A stretch of DNA of 64,000 nt, from assembly GCA_038240605.1 (NCBI GenBank), contig JBBSDP010000021.1, positions 13,031 through 77,030 on the forward strand, written 5' to 3'. This document shows positions 56,105 to 64,000 of this stretch, piece by piece. Under the pieces are notes generated by a model. The model saw nothing but the letters and a program-made list of their open reading frames with translations. It searched no databases and was not told the origin of the DNA. How positions within the stretch are numbered: position 1 is the first letter of the stretch; each line of letters starts with the position of its first letter. The position numbers and the translations under genes were made by a program. Source of the DNA: JBBSDP01 sp038240605 (GTDB lineage Bacteria > Planctomycetota > Phycisphaerae > Tepidisphaerales > Tepidisphaeraceae).

Positions 56105-57364
56105 ATGGCAACGCTGCAAATCGATCGTCTGCTCGAAACCTGCATCAAGAAGGGCGCCAGCGACCTTCACCTGGCCGTCGGCAAGCCGCCGGTGTTGCGC
56201 CTGCACGGGCACCTGCGCGAGTTGCAGACGAAGGTGCTCGACGCCGAGGACACGATGGCGCTGATGAAGGCGATCACGCCCGAGCGCATCCAGCAGGAGT
56301 TCGAGGAATCCGGCTCGGGCGACTTCGGCTTCGCTTACGGCGCCGAGGCCCGCTTCCGCGTCGCGATCTTCAAGCAGAAGGGGGCCGCGAGCCTCGTCCT
56401 GCGAAAGATCCCCAACAAGATCCTGACCTTCGAGGAGATCGGCCTGCCGCGCATGGCGGAGCAGATCTGCCGCCGTCCGCGCGGCGTCTTCCTGGTCACA
56501 GGACCCACCGGCTCGGGCAAGACCACGACGCTCGCCTGCATGATCAATTACATCAATGAGAACTTCGACCGGCACATCATCACGATGGAAGACCCGATCG
56601 AGTATTACCACCAGCACAAGAAGAGCCTTGTCGTCCAGCGCGAGATCGGCGTGGACGTGCCCACCTTCTCCGAGGCCCTGCGCCGCGCCCTCCGTCAGGA
56701 CCCGGACGTGATGCTCGTCGGCGAAATGCGCGACTTGCCGACGATCTCGGCCGCCATCACCGCCGCCGAAACCGGCCATCTGGTCTTCGGCACGCTGCAC
56801 ACGTCCGGCGCCGCCTCGACGATCAACCGCATCATCGACGCCTTTCCCACCGACCAGCAGGAGCAGATCCGCGTTCAGCTCGCCAACAACCTCATCGCCG
56901 TCCTCAGCCAGACGCTCTGCCCGCGCGTCGATACTGACGGCATGGTGGCGGCGTACGAGTTCATGTACGTGACCCCGGGCATCCAGAACCTCATCCGCGA
57001 GAACAAGAGCTTCCGCATCGACTCGGAAATCCAGACCGGCAAGAAGTACGGCATGCAGTTGCTGGACGACAACCTGTGGAACTTGTTCCAGGCCGGGAAG
57101 ATCAGCGCCGAAGAAACGATCGACAAGAGCAAAACGCCCGGCGGCATGGTCGACCGCATGCACCGCGCGGGATTGATGATCGACAAGAAGGACGACGCAC
57201 TCGAGGCGGAGGCCGCCGAGCATGCCCAGGCCGCCGCGGCCGCCGGCGCGCCGCGCCCGGGTTCTCCTCCGGGCGCAACCGGCCAGCCGGCCAACGACGC
57301 CGAACGCCAGGCGCAGTTGGCGGCAAACCGTGCGCGAATGCAGGCCGCGGCGGGCAAGAAATAG
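56105..57364 (+). CDS. pilT: Twitching motility retraction ATPase
   Basis: The 419-aa product begins IDRLLETCIKKGASDLHLAVG, the PilT opening, and has Walker A VTGPTGSGKTTTLACM, the Asp box TMEDPIEYYH, Walker B MLVGEMRDLPT and the His box TGHLVFGTLHTSGAA. Length exceeds the usual 345 because of an Ala/Pro/Gly-rich tail of about 60 residues (from AEAAEHAQAAAAAG). It powers pilus retraction at the inner membrane. No normal ribosome-binding site is seen since the heptanucleotide array abuts the start. Confidence 0.95.
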   Translation: MATLQIDRLLETCIKKGASDLHLAVGKPPVLRLHGHLRELQTKVLDAEDTMALMKAITPERIQQEFEESGSGDFGFAYGAEARFRVAIFKQKGAASLVLRKIPNKILTFEEIGLPRMAEQICRRPRGVFLVTGPTGSGKTTTLACMINYINENFDRHIITMEDPIEYYHQHKKSLVVQREIGVDVPTFSEALRRALRQDPDVMLVGEMRDLPTISAAITAAETGHLVFGTLHTSGAASTINRIIDAFPTDQQEQIRVQLANNLIAVLSQTLCPRVDTDGMVAAYEFMYVTPGIQNLIRENKSFRIDSEIQTGKKYGMQLLDDNLWNLFQAGKISAEETIDKSKTPGGMVDRMHRAGLMIDKKDDALEAEAAEHAQAAAAAGAPRPGSPPGATGQPANDAERQAQLAANRARMQAAAGKK

Positions 57365-57490
57365 CTGGGCCGCGCGCCTATGTGCTATTAGGCGCGTTCC
57401 AGTCGACGTTTAGCCGCTGCCCTTGGGCAGCATGACATCTGGCGTGTGCGCGTAATCGCCCACACTCATTTACCAGACACGGGAGCAGTT

Positions 57491-59515
57491 ATGTCGAGAA
57501 TCACCCCGCCCTCCGCCCCGACCCCTTCGGGCGCGCCCGACGACCCGTCCAAAAAGCCGGGCATCAGCCCGATCAAGGCGCAGGCGACCGGCGGGATCAC
57601 CGGCAAGGCCCCGGCAGTGCCCAACGGAAAGCCCGCGACGCCCGGCCTGCGTCCGCCGACCGCGCCGATCGCGCCCCCATCGCCGAGCGGCGGCGGTGCG
57701 AAGGTCCCCTACGCGGTGGGCGGCAGCGCGGGCGCGTCCAAGCTGCCCGCGGGCGGCACCGGTGGCGCGGTGAGCTTCGCCTTACCGCCGATCGATGAGC
57801 TGAAGGGTCGACCGATCGGCCGCGTCCTCACCAAGATGGGGAAGGTCACGCGCGAGCAGGTCGTCGAGGCCCTGGATTTCCAGAAGAGCAAGGGCGGGGC
57901 GCTGGGCCGCATCCTGATCGACCTGGGGTACGTGAAGGAAACGGACCTGAACACCGCGCTGGCCGCGCAGCGCGGATATGAGCTGGTCAGCCTCGAGGGC
58001 CGGCAGATCACGCCCGAGGCGATCGCCGCCGTCCCGTCGCAGATCGCCACGACCAACAAGGTGCTGCCGATCGAGTTCGACGCCGTCAGCAAGCGCCTGA
58101 TCGTCGCCATGGCGAGCCATGAGAACTTCCGCGCCCTCGACGACCTGCGCTCGCTGATGGGGTATGAGGTCCGCGCGGTGATGGCCGATGCCGGCGAGAT
58201 CGACAAGCTGATCAACAAGCACTACCAGACCGCCGCCGACAGCCTCGGTGAAATCCTCGGCGAGCTTCAGCAGGACGATGCCCTCAAGGACCTCAAGAAC
58301 CGGGGCGAGTCGATCGACCTGGAGAGCATCAAGGCCGCCGCCGATTCCAACCCCGTCCGCAAGCTGATCAACCTCGTGCTCCTCCAGGCCATCAAGGACA
58401 AGGCCTCGGACATCCACTTCGAGCCGTTCGAGGACGAGTTCAAGATGCGTTACCGCATCGACGGCGTCCTCTACGAGATGATGCCGCCCCCCGCGCACAT
58501 CGCCCCGGCCATCAGCTCGCGCATCAAGGTCATGGCGAACCTGGACATCGCCGAGCGGCGCGTGCCGCAGGACGGGCGCATCGAGCTGAGCGTGAACAAC
58601 CAGCCGATCGACCTTCGCGTCAGCGTCCTGCCGACGATGTTCGGCGAGTCGGTCGTCATGCGCGTGCTCGACCGCAGCAACGTCAGCCTCGACCTCGACC
58701 GCCTGGGCATGCGCGACGAGGACCTCAACACCATCCGCCAGCTCATTCACAAGCCCAACGGCATCGTCATCGTCACCGGCCCGACCGGCTCGGGTAAGAC
58801 GACCACGCTCTACTCCGCCCTCCGCGAGCTCAACGATTCCACGAGCAAGATCATCACCGCCGAGGACCCCGTCGAGTACGACATCGACGGCATCGTGCAG
58901 TGCCAGATCAAGCCGGACATCGAGCTCACCTTTGCCCGCATCCTCCGCAGCATGCTCCGCCAGGACCCCGACACGATCCTCGTCGGCGAAATTCGCGACA
59001 AGGAGACGGCCGAAATCGCCGTGCAGGCATCCCTCACCGGCCACCTGGTCTTCAGCACCCTGCACACCAACGACGCCCCCTCGGCCATCGCCCGCCTGCT
59101 GGACCTGGGCCTGGAGCCGTTCCTCGTGACCGCGACGATGGAAGGCGTGGTCGCCCAGCGTCTGGTGCGTCGCCTGTGTAGCAACTGCAGGACCGAATAT
59201 ACGCCCAGCGAAGAGCAGCTCATGGAGCTGGAGCTCAAGCCGGAGGACGTGCAGGGGCGCGTCTTCTATTACGGCAAGGGGTGCGATGCCTGCAACAACA
59301 CCGGGTACAAGGGCCGGCAGGGGCTGTACGAGATCATGGTGCTGGACGATGAGATGAAGGACATGATCGTCCGCCACGCCAGCACGCAGATCCTCCGCAT
59401 CGAATCCAAGAAGCGCGGCATGCGCACCCTCCGCCAGTGCGGCCTCCTGGCCATCTACGACGGCGTCACGACCATCGAGGAAGTCGTCCGCGAAACGATC
59501 ATGGAAGAGGCATGA
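57491..59515 (+). CDS. PilB-type assembly ATPase, second copy
   Basis: GGGAG precedes the ATG at 57491 and gives 674 aa. Residues 1-95 are a Pro/Gly/Ala-rich, probably disordered arm. The MshEN-like domain starts at RPIGRVLTKMGKVTREQVVEALDFQK, the ATPase core has KDKASDIHFEPFEDE, Walker A VTGPTGSGKTTTLYSAL, TAEDPVEYD, RQDPDTILVGEIRDKETAE and TGHLVFSTLHTNDAPS, and CSNC plus CDAC supply zinc Cys pairs. Unlike copy 1 the Walker B lead-in is canonical. It probably drives pilus extension. No pilC or pilM gene follows; the CRISPR array lies next. Confidence 0.93.
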   Translation: MSRITPPSAPTPSGAPDDPSKKPGISPIKAQATGGITGKAPAVPNGKPATPGLRPPTAPIAPPSPSGGGAKVPYAVGGSAGASKLPAGGTGGAVSFALPPIDELKGRPIGRVLTKMGKVTREQVVEALDFQKSKGGALGRILIDLGYVKETDLNTALAAQRGYELVSLEGRQITPEAIAAVPSQIATTNKVLPIEFDAVSKRLIVAMASHENFRALDDLRSLMGYEVRAVMADAGEIDKLINKHYQTAADSLGEILGELQQDDALKDLKNRGESIDLESIKAAADSNPVRKLINLVLLQAIKDKASDIHFEPFEDEFKMRYRIDGVLYEMMPPPAHIAPAISSRIKVMANLDIAERRVPQDGRIELSVNNQPIDLRVSVLPTMFGESVVMRVLDRSNVSLDLDRLGMRDEDLNTIRQLIHKPNGIVIVTGPTGSGKTTTLYSALRELNDSTSKIITAEDPVEYDIDGIVQCQIKPDIELTFARILRSMLRQDPDTILVGEIRDKETAEIAVQASLTGHLVFSTLHTNDAPSAIARLLDLGLEPFLVTATMEGVVAQRLVRRLCSNCRTEYTPSEEQLMELELKPEDVQGRVFYYGKGCDACNNTGYKGRQGLYEIMVLDDEMKDMIVRHASTQILRIESKKRGMRTLRQCGLLAIYDGVTTIEEVVRETIMEEA

Positions 59516-59540
59516 TCGGAACTCCCCGGTGATTTCGCAG

Positions 59541-59557
59541 GGTGGGCTCGGCCCACC
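59541..59557. terminator. Hairpin after the second pilB-like gene
   Basis: GGTGGGC and GCCCACC pair around a TCG loop. On the plus strand it lies 25 nt after the pilB stop and is followed by ATCTTCCATTTC, a weak T-rich run, so it may end that transcript. On the minus strand it would be the 3' hairpin of the candidate tracrRNA. Confidence 0.45.
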
Positions 59558-59588
59558 ATCTTCCATTTCAACCCAAAGCGACCAGCCG

Positions 59589-59625
59589 TTTCCGGCGGTG
59601 CACCAGACCGGAGATGGTTGGACTC
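59589..59625. repeat. Degenerate CRISPR repeat or tracrRNA anti-repeat
   Basis: The last 20 nt match the repeat at 17 positions; the middle has diverged and TT plus CGG near the 5' end are kept. It precedes the first perfect repeat by 31 nt, one spacer length. Read on the minus strand, 18 of the last 20 positions would pair with the crRNA repeat if one G-U is allowed. Confidence 0.55.
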
Positions 59626-59656
59626 GCTCTCTTCCAACCTTCCCTCCGTTGCCCAA

Positions 59657-60028
59657 GTTGCGGATTGATGACGGACCGGGGTTGGTTAGACTCCCTGGTC
59701 AGCCAGAAGTCGCGTGGCATGCAGTTGCGGATTGATGACGGACCGGGGTTGGTTAGACTCCGGGATTGTGTGCGCCGGCGACAAGCCCATGTTGCGGATT
59801 GATGACGGACCGGGGTTGGTTAGACTCCGCATTGATTTCCGGGCGAATCGACGGCTCGTTGCGGATTGATGACGGACCGGGGTTGGTTAGACTCCAGGGT
59901 CATTTCGTGGCGGGGCTGGGAGGCGTTGCGGATTGATGACGGACCGGGGTTGGTTAGACTCCACGCTGGGGATGAGCATTCACGTCAACGGGTTGCGGAT
60001 TGATGACGGACCGGGGTTGGTTAGACTC
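59657..60028 (+). CRISPR. Type II-C CRISPR array, six repeats, five spacers
   Basis: Six identical 37-nt repeats (GTTGCGGATT ... TTGGTTAGACTC) start at 59657, 59724, 59791, 59858, 59925 and 59992 with a constant period of 67, leaving five 30-nt spacers. All five spacers begin with C, while the base after the last repeat is T, so the repeat could be counted as 38. The GTTG end sets the crRNA direction as plus, toward cas2, convergent with the cas genes as in other II-C loci. Each repeat contains TTGATG and TAGACT 16 nt apart, a possible internal promoter. A degenerate copy lies on the far side from cas2. Confidence 0.98.
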
Positions 60029-60076
60029 TTCACCGGTGTAAATCTCGATCCGAGCAAGAGATATGATGATCGGCGC

Positions 60077-60406
60077 CTAAAAAAACTCGAGTTGCTTCGG
60101 TGGTTGTTCGGCTAGGCGGCGTCGTTTTCCGTCGAAAATTCGCTGCCGCTCGAACTGCTTATCCGTGAGCCAGAGCACTCGAACCTGCCCATCCGGCGGA
60201 AGGTTTTCGCCCACGCGCTGGGTGTGCGACTGAGCAGCTTCCTCGCTGGCGCAAGGTCGCGCGTACACGGAATATTGCATTCGCATGAAGCCGGCCTTCA
60301 GCAGCTTCTTGCGGAACCACGCATATTCGCGGCGCGCTTGCGGCGTGTCGACCGGCAAGTCGAAAAGGACAACAACCCACATGAGCCGATACCCCGAAAT
60401 ACGCAA
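60077..60406 (-). CDS. cas2: CRISPR-associated endonuclease Cas2
   Basis: The 109-aa product starts MRISGYRLMWVVVLFDLPVDT; the SGYR-x-MW start is common in type II Cas2, so the longer start is kept. The ferredoxin-like fold has the Asp of VLFDLPV and GFMRMQYSVYARPC. Cas2 bridges two Cas1 dimers in the spacer integration complex. Its stop lies 48 bp from the last repeat. It is the last of three cas genes on this strand, 93 bp after cas1, and that gap is bounded by a 9-bp inverted repeat. Confidence 0.95.
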   Translation of the reverse strand: MRISGYRLMWVVVLFDLPVDTPQARREYAWFRKKLLKAGFMRMQYSVYARPCASEEAAQSHTQRVGENLPPDGQVRVLWLTDKQFERQRIFDGKRRRLAEQPPKQLEFF

Positions 60407-60499
60407 GACCGCTATTACGCGCTGGCGATAGATCGTTACGAAAGAGAATAATCCCGAACTTAATGCGAGATCTGATTTTCGGCAGTCCGTTCATAGCGG

Positions 60500-61399
60500 T
60501 CATACCATCTGTTCCGGAAGGTCGAGCTGCCGGCTTGTTCCTTCGCAGCAGCGCACCAGAGATGCGACGATCCGGTGCAATTGTACCATCAGGGGACCGC
60601 CTTGACCCGCTACCACGATTTCCTCGGTAAGAAGCGACAAAATCTTCTGTTTGGCGGGTCGGTCAATAAAGCCGCCACCTTCCAAAACCAAATCGAACAC
60701 CGCCCTGTCCACACTCGGGCGAAATAGTTCCACGAGATCGTCAGCCAGGGCGAATGCATTATTTCGGTGAGTGTGCTGAAGTGAAAAGACAGGATGCAGC
60801 CCTGCGGCGGTGATGGCGCGGGCGCACGCCGCACGGAAGACCATGTAGCCGTAATTCAGCAGGCTATTGGGCGGCAGGCCATCAGGGTCGCGCCGAAACT
60901 CGTGACCGAACAATGCGGGCCAGTAGAAGCGGGCAGCTTGGCCCTCGATATTAGTTCTGTCGCCACTGACAACTTCCGCAGCCATCGCCAGCAGGCGAAG
61001 TCGCATGGGGTGACCCATTGCGAGCACGGTCGCTTGGCCCCGTACTTTGTGACGGACGATCTGCTGCCAGAGACGTTTTCTCAACGGTGCCTTCATGGCG
61101 GCCTGTTGCCGCATCCGCCGGGCAGTGAGTTGGTTGTCAGCATTGGAGAGGAGAATTCCCACTGGCAGATGTTTTTCACCGCATAGGATGATGACCGCGC
61201 CAGCGCCGAGCAGCCGCGTCAACGCCGCGTGCGAATAAGTGATGCTATGGTGATCCAAAAGCAGAACCCCGACGTCCTCGCACGGGATGCTCGCAACTTT
61301 CAGCTTTTGCCGCACGAGCACGAGTTGATCGAGTTCGACCGACAGGTGCGTTGGGCCCTCCGACACCTCGATGGTTCTCTTGATCATCGCGCCCCTCAA
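60500..61399 (-). CDS. cas1: CRISPR-associated integrase Cas1
   Basis: The 299-aa product overlaps the cas9 stop by 4 nt (ATGA); an internal Met four codons later is an alternative start. Metal ligands are visible: Glu in TNIEGQAARFYWPALFG, His in LHPVFSLQHTHRNNAFALADDLVE and Asp in the same stretch. Order cas9-cas1-cas2 without csn2 or cas4 marks subtype II-C. Cas1 catalyses insertion of new spacers. Nothing suggests inactivation. Confidence 0.97.
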   Translation of the reverse strand: MRGAMIKRTIEVSEGPTHLSVELDQLVLVRQKLKVASIPCEDVGVLLLDHHSITYSHAALTRLLGAGAVIILCGEKHLPVGILLSNADNQLTARRMRQQAAMKAPLRKRLWQQIVRHKVRGQATVLAMGHPMRLRLLAMAAEVVSGDRTNIEGQAARFYWPALFGHEFRRDPDGLPPNSLLNYGYMVFRAACARAITAAGLHPVFSLQHTHRNNAFALADDLVELFRPSVDRAVFDLVLEGGGFIDRPAKQKILSLLTEEIVVAGQGGPLMVQLHRIVASLVRCCEGTSRQLDLPEQMV

Positions 61400-64000
61400 T
61401 CATTAGCCCACCGCACCCGGCCCAACGGGTCCACCGTCACCTTTCGCGCCTTCAGCGTCGAGCACTTAAAAACGAATTTCTCGTAGTCGGCGGATTTACG
61501 GGCGTCGGCGGCGTTGGCGAAGTAGATCTGTCCTTGCGTCGAGGCCGCAGTCTTGAACGAGAGCAGCTTCTGCTCGCCCTTCACCTCGGCCAACACGAGT
61601 TCGCCCGACGACAGCGACATGATGAATTTGGCATCGGGCCGTTCGGGGTGGGTCCGCTGCACGATAGGCTTACGCTCCTTTATACGCCTTGCGGCTTCCA
61701 TCATCGTCACAAACGTCGCTCCTCGAATGTTTTTTGGCTTGCCGCGAGAGTCGCGCTCGATCCACTCGAAGATACAAAGGTGATGCGTCGATCCGGGCCT
61801 CACGTATACCTCGTCCGGGCGGCCTTTGCGGATTGCATGGATGGTCAGATCTGGCTTGATCAACCGGACCCTCTTGATCGGAATTTTGCGGCCGTCCTTT
61901 GCCGTCAAACATACGCCTGTCATCGCGCGTTTAATTGCCCCGGCCTCGGGCTTGGCACCACGACCGAACGCGACGCCGGCGATCGACAGCGCCCGTTCAA
62001 CGATACGCCGGATGCCTGGGTCACGGATCTTCTTTATCTCGTTTGGCGTCAGGTTCTCGACCGGCTTACGCACGACGAATTCGCCCGGCTTATCCGTCTT
62101 GCCATAAAAGGTTTCGTCATGGAGCCTGCCGCTGACCTTGCGGCGCACACGGTGGGAGACGTTAACCAACCTGATTGACTCAATGATCGTTTGTCGGAAG
62201 TTCGGCCACGGCACGGGCAGGATCTCGCCAGTTTGACCCGTACCCCCTTCAGCGCGAGTGCGCGCGAGATTCTGTAGACGGGAGCGATTGATGAGCGCGA
62301 TGATGATCGCATCGATCGCGTGATGGCGGTGATCGGCGCGGTTTTTCTCGCCCGGCCGCAACTTCGATCCATGGCCCCATGCCGGGCTGTCGGGTAACTC
62401 CTGCAAGACGGAGTTCAAGCCCCACTGGTGACGCAATTCGGCCGTCAATTGGCCCTTCCCGCCCAAGACGTCGTGGTCCTTGCCGACGCGCATCTTCAAA
62501 TACTCGATCGCCATGCGCGTAATGTAGCCCGTGTCAACGAGCTGGCGGGCAATAAAGTCGTCTAGCTTCAGCTCCTTCGCGATAAATTTGACCCGTTTCG
62601 CGTAAGGCAATTCCTTCACGCGGGCAAGCAGTTCTTCGTATCTCACTGGATTGGAATTGGCCAGCCACTCATATGGCGTTTGCTGCCCCTTCGCAAAGTT
62701 CGCCGACCGGAACGAGACGACCTTATTCATCATCGAATCATCAAGGGTCCGAGAGCGCGGGAGGATGTGATCGATGTCCACCTCTCCAGCGAATAGCTGC
62801 TGAATCCCGATCGCCCGGTCGGTGTAGACGCAACGCTGTCCCTGCTGCATCCACAGTTGGTAACGTTGAATCGCCTCACGCGATACAGAAAAACCGCTGT
62901 CGCGAATGAGGGCCGCGATTTCGGAACGCTCTTCCTCGATGCCGCGAATGCGCTTGTTGTACCGTGCGCGCTTTTCCGCACCCATCTTCAGTGAGCGTGC
63001 CAGTTCGACATGGATTGCATCGGGCTTGCCGTATTCCCGCACGATCGAGTTCACGACGCGGCGTAGCTCGTGTAGCGCGACCCTAACCACCGGGTTATTC
63101 AATTCCGCGAGAGGCCCCGAGCGGATCTGATCCAGCGTTGGAAGTTGACCGAACAAATGGCGCGCAAGCTCATCGCGGCGAAGATAGCCCGCCGCGTGCA
63201 GTGCCGACTCGTCGGCGTCGCTTTGCGCCTGGTAAGGCATCCCACGCTCCAAGTGTGGTAAGAGCTTTTCGATGGCCTTGAGCGACAGTCGCGCGTAACC
63301 CGGCCCAAAATCGATCGATACGAGCTTTTCAACCGCCTCGTCGCTAAGGCCGAAATCCCCAGATAGCTTTTTGGCGGTGTCGTGATCCGTCTGGTTCGGG
63401 TCCAGCAGCAGTCGCACGATGGCGTCTTTCTCCCTCTCGCTCCGCGCGTGCCATGCTTTGCCGAGCACCTTAGGCGAAGCGACCCGAAAATCGGTGGTGT
63501 GGCCCTTGAGGCGCGATCGCTCACCTCTCTCAAGGTTGAACCTCACAGAGTCGATGAGGCCAAGATTTTTCCGAATGGCGGAAAAATCCATCTCATCGCG
63601 CAGCATCAGTTCGGCGACCAGTTGCCGTCGCTGGCCGGCGGTTAACGCCGCTTCCAGGTTCGATTCGGGGCAGATATAGCGGAGATTATTCACTTCCTGG
63701 TGAATGCGAAAGAGCTGCGCCGACCGATCGGACCGATGGCAGCGACGTTCCCCCTTCTCAAGTTCGCAGCGTCCGACAAGCGATGCTGGCCAGTAGACCG
63801 GGCGTTGAAAGAAGATGATGCCGTGGAGGCCGAATTCGTCCAGGAGCGTCCGGTCCTTTGGCAGGCTCTTCGGCAGAATTCGTGGGTTGATTATAGCATA
63901 ATGTTGCTCAGAGGCATTTTCGGTTCGCTTTGATTCGCGAGGAAGTGGGGGAGCGGGGAAAACCCCATCAGGCCCCAAGCGGTTTTCCCCGCTCCCCCAC
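61396..64000 (-). CDS. cas9: Type II-C Cas9 nuclease, N-terminus not in window
   Basis: Counting from TTG at 63978, 860 residues are visible and the frame is open to the window edge. IIFFQRPVYWPASLVGRCELE lies at residues 54-74; RuvC-II is IHVELARSL (Glu325), HNH is VDIDHILPRSRTLDD with Asp403, His404 and Asn427 in the same spacing as Neisseria Cas9, and RuvC-III is ADHRHHAIDAIIIA (Asp556). The PAM-interacting end closes with LDPLG-like VTVDPLGRVRWAND. RuvC-I and the bridge helix are absent from the visible part. Adding the usual 200 N-terminal residues gives a compact II-C enzyme. Residues before about 15 coincide with an inverted repeat and do not look like Cas9. Confidence 0.95.
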   Translation of the reverse strand, partial: WGSGENRLGPDGVFPAPPLPRESKRTENASEQHYAIINPRILPKSLPKDRTLLDEFGLHGIIFFQRPVYWPASLVGRCELEKGERRCHRSDRSAQLFRIHQEVNNLRYICPESNLEAALTAGQRRQLVAELMLRDEMDFSAIRKNLGLIDSVRFNLERGERSRLKGHTTDFRVASPKVLGKAWHARSEREKDAIVRLLLDPNQTDHDTAKKLSGDFGLSDEAVEKLVSIDFGPGYARLSLKAIEKLLPHLERGMPYQAQSDADESALHAAGYLRRDELARHLFGQLPTLDQIRSGPLAELNNPVVRVALHELRRVVNSIVREYGKPDAIHVELARSLKMGAEKRARYNKRIRGIEEERSEIAALIRDSGFSVSREAIQRYQLWMQQGQRCVYTDRAIGIQQLFAGEVDIDHILPRSRTLDDSMMNKVVSFRSANFAKGQQTPYEWLANSNPVRYEELLARVKELPYAKRVKFIAKELKLDDFIARQLVDTGYITRMAIEYLKMRVGKDHDVLGGKGQLTAELRHQWGLNSVLQELPDSPAWGHGSKLRPGEKNRADHRHHAIDAIIIALINRSRLQNLARTRAEGGTGQTGEILPVPWPNFRQTIIESIRLVNVSHRVRRKVSGRLHDETFYGKTDKPGEFVVRKPVENLTPNEIKKIRDPGIRRIVERALSIAGVAFGRGAKPEAGAIKRAMTGVCLTAKDGRKIPIKRVRLIKPDLTIHAIRKGRPDEVYVRPGSTHHLCIFEWIERDSRGKPKNIRGATFVTMMEAARRIKERKPIVQRTHPERPDAKFIMSLSSGELVLAEVKGEQKLLSFKTAASTQGQIYFANAADARKSADYEKFVFKCSTLKARKVTVDPLGRVRWAND
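63890..63898 (-). promoter_or_regulatory. Perfect extended -10 inside the cas9 frame
   Basis: On the minus strand TGCTATAAT is an exact extended -10 element, about 85 nt upstream of the sequence encoding IIFFQRP. No -35 box is seen. It matters because it lies where the frame stops resembling Cas9. Confidence 0.35.
63945..64000. repeat. Perfect 20-bp inverted repeat at the window edge
   Basis: Arms 63945-63964 and 63981-64000 (GTGGGGGAGCGGGGAAAACC and its reverse complement) enclose 16 nt. The right arm ends exactly at the last base. It lies within the open cas9 frame. Confidence 0.97.

Noticed and set aside
57782..59656. Long minus-strand frame of 624 codons opposite the second pilB-like gene
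   Set aside because: It is the codon-position shadow of a GC-rich gene; its translation has no family motif and the plus-strand gene is certain.
60407..60520. Partial match (GTCCGTTCAT) to the anti-repeat in the cas1-cas2 gap
   Set aside because: Only about nine bases with a gap match, the rest does not pair, and the transcript would have the anti-repeat at the wrong end.

Overview
The window is a GC-rich bacterial chromosome segment that looks planctomycetal, most likely near Phycisphaerae. The signs are a surface protein with the N-terminal LE-x-R-x-LLSG motif typical of planctomycete exported proteins, a DUF1800/DUF1501 gene pair, an apiosidase-like DUF4038 hydrolase, a CehA/McbA-type secreted metallohydrolase, REP-like palindromes, and many GTG/TTG starts. 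No rRNA gene or phylogenetic marker is present, so this placement is inference.

Layout. 1-2700: the 3' part of a DUF4038 glycoside hydrolase, then a small gene pair ending in a PemK/MazF-like protein. 2817-37632: a large polysaccharide locus. It holds a HAD-UbiA fusion, two paralogous beta-helix proteins near its two halves, two glutamine-dependent asparagine-synthase-like amidotransferases, one GT2, five GT4-type glycosyltransferases, a GT87-like enzyme, a Wzx-like flippase, a Wzy-like polymerase/ligase, an acyltransferase, three SAM methyltransferases and sugar-nucleotide enzymes (4-epimerase, 6-dehydrogenase, 4,6-dehydratase-like SDR, LegC-type aminotransferase, a NeuD/PglD-like acetyltransferase fused to ATP-grasp, and a PglC-type phosphoglycosyl transferase). 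A tRNA-Ser(GCT) follows. 37830-53269: housekeeping and accessory genes (aldo/keto reductase, DinB-like, HicBA, a lone atpD, YqhA, a UvrD-like helicase, CehA-like hydrolase, a decayed small gene, DUF1800, DUF1501, ComEC). 53764-59515: type IV pilus ATPases pilB-like, pilT and a second pilB-like gene, interrupted by a four-helix-bundle (IVS) gene embedded in heptanucleotide repeats. 59589-64000: a type II-C CRISPR-Cas locus with a six-repeat array, cas2, cas1 and a cas9 that runs off the window.

How the genes fit together. The sugar-nucleotide set suggests two branches: a UDP-HexNAc uronic acid branch (epimerase plus 6-dehydrogenase) whose product the AsnB-like enzymes could amidate, and a bacillosamine-like branch (dehydratase, aminotransferase, acetyltransferase, phosphoglycosyl transferase) that could prime lipid-linked assembly. 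Glycosyltransferases, Wzx and Wzy would extend, flip and polymerise the unit. ComEC and the pilus ATPases together would fit DNA uptake or twitching.

The strongest points for follow-up are in the CRISPR region: a degenerate repeat that could be a tracrRNA anti-repeat on the minus strand, a promoter-like sequence inside every repeat, and a perfect 20-bp inverted repeat at the window edge exactly where the cas9 reading frame loses recognisable Cas9 sequence.
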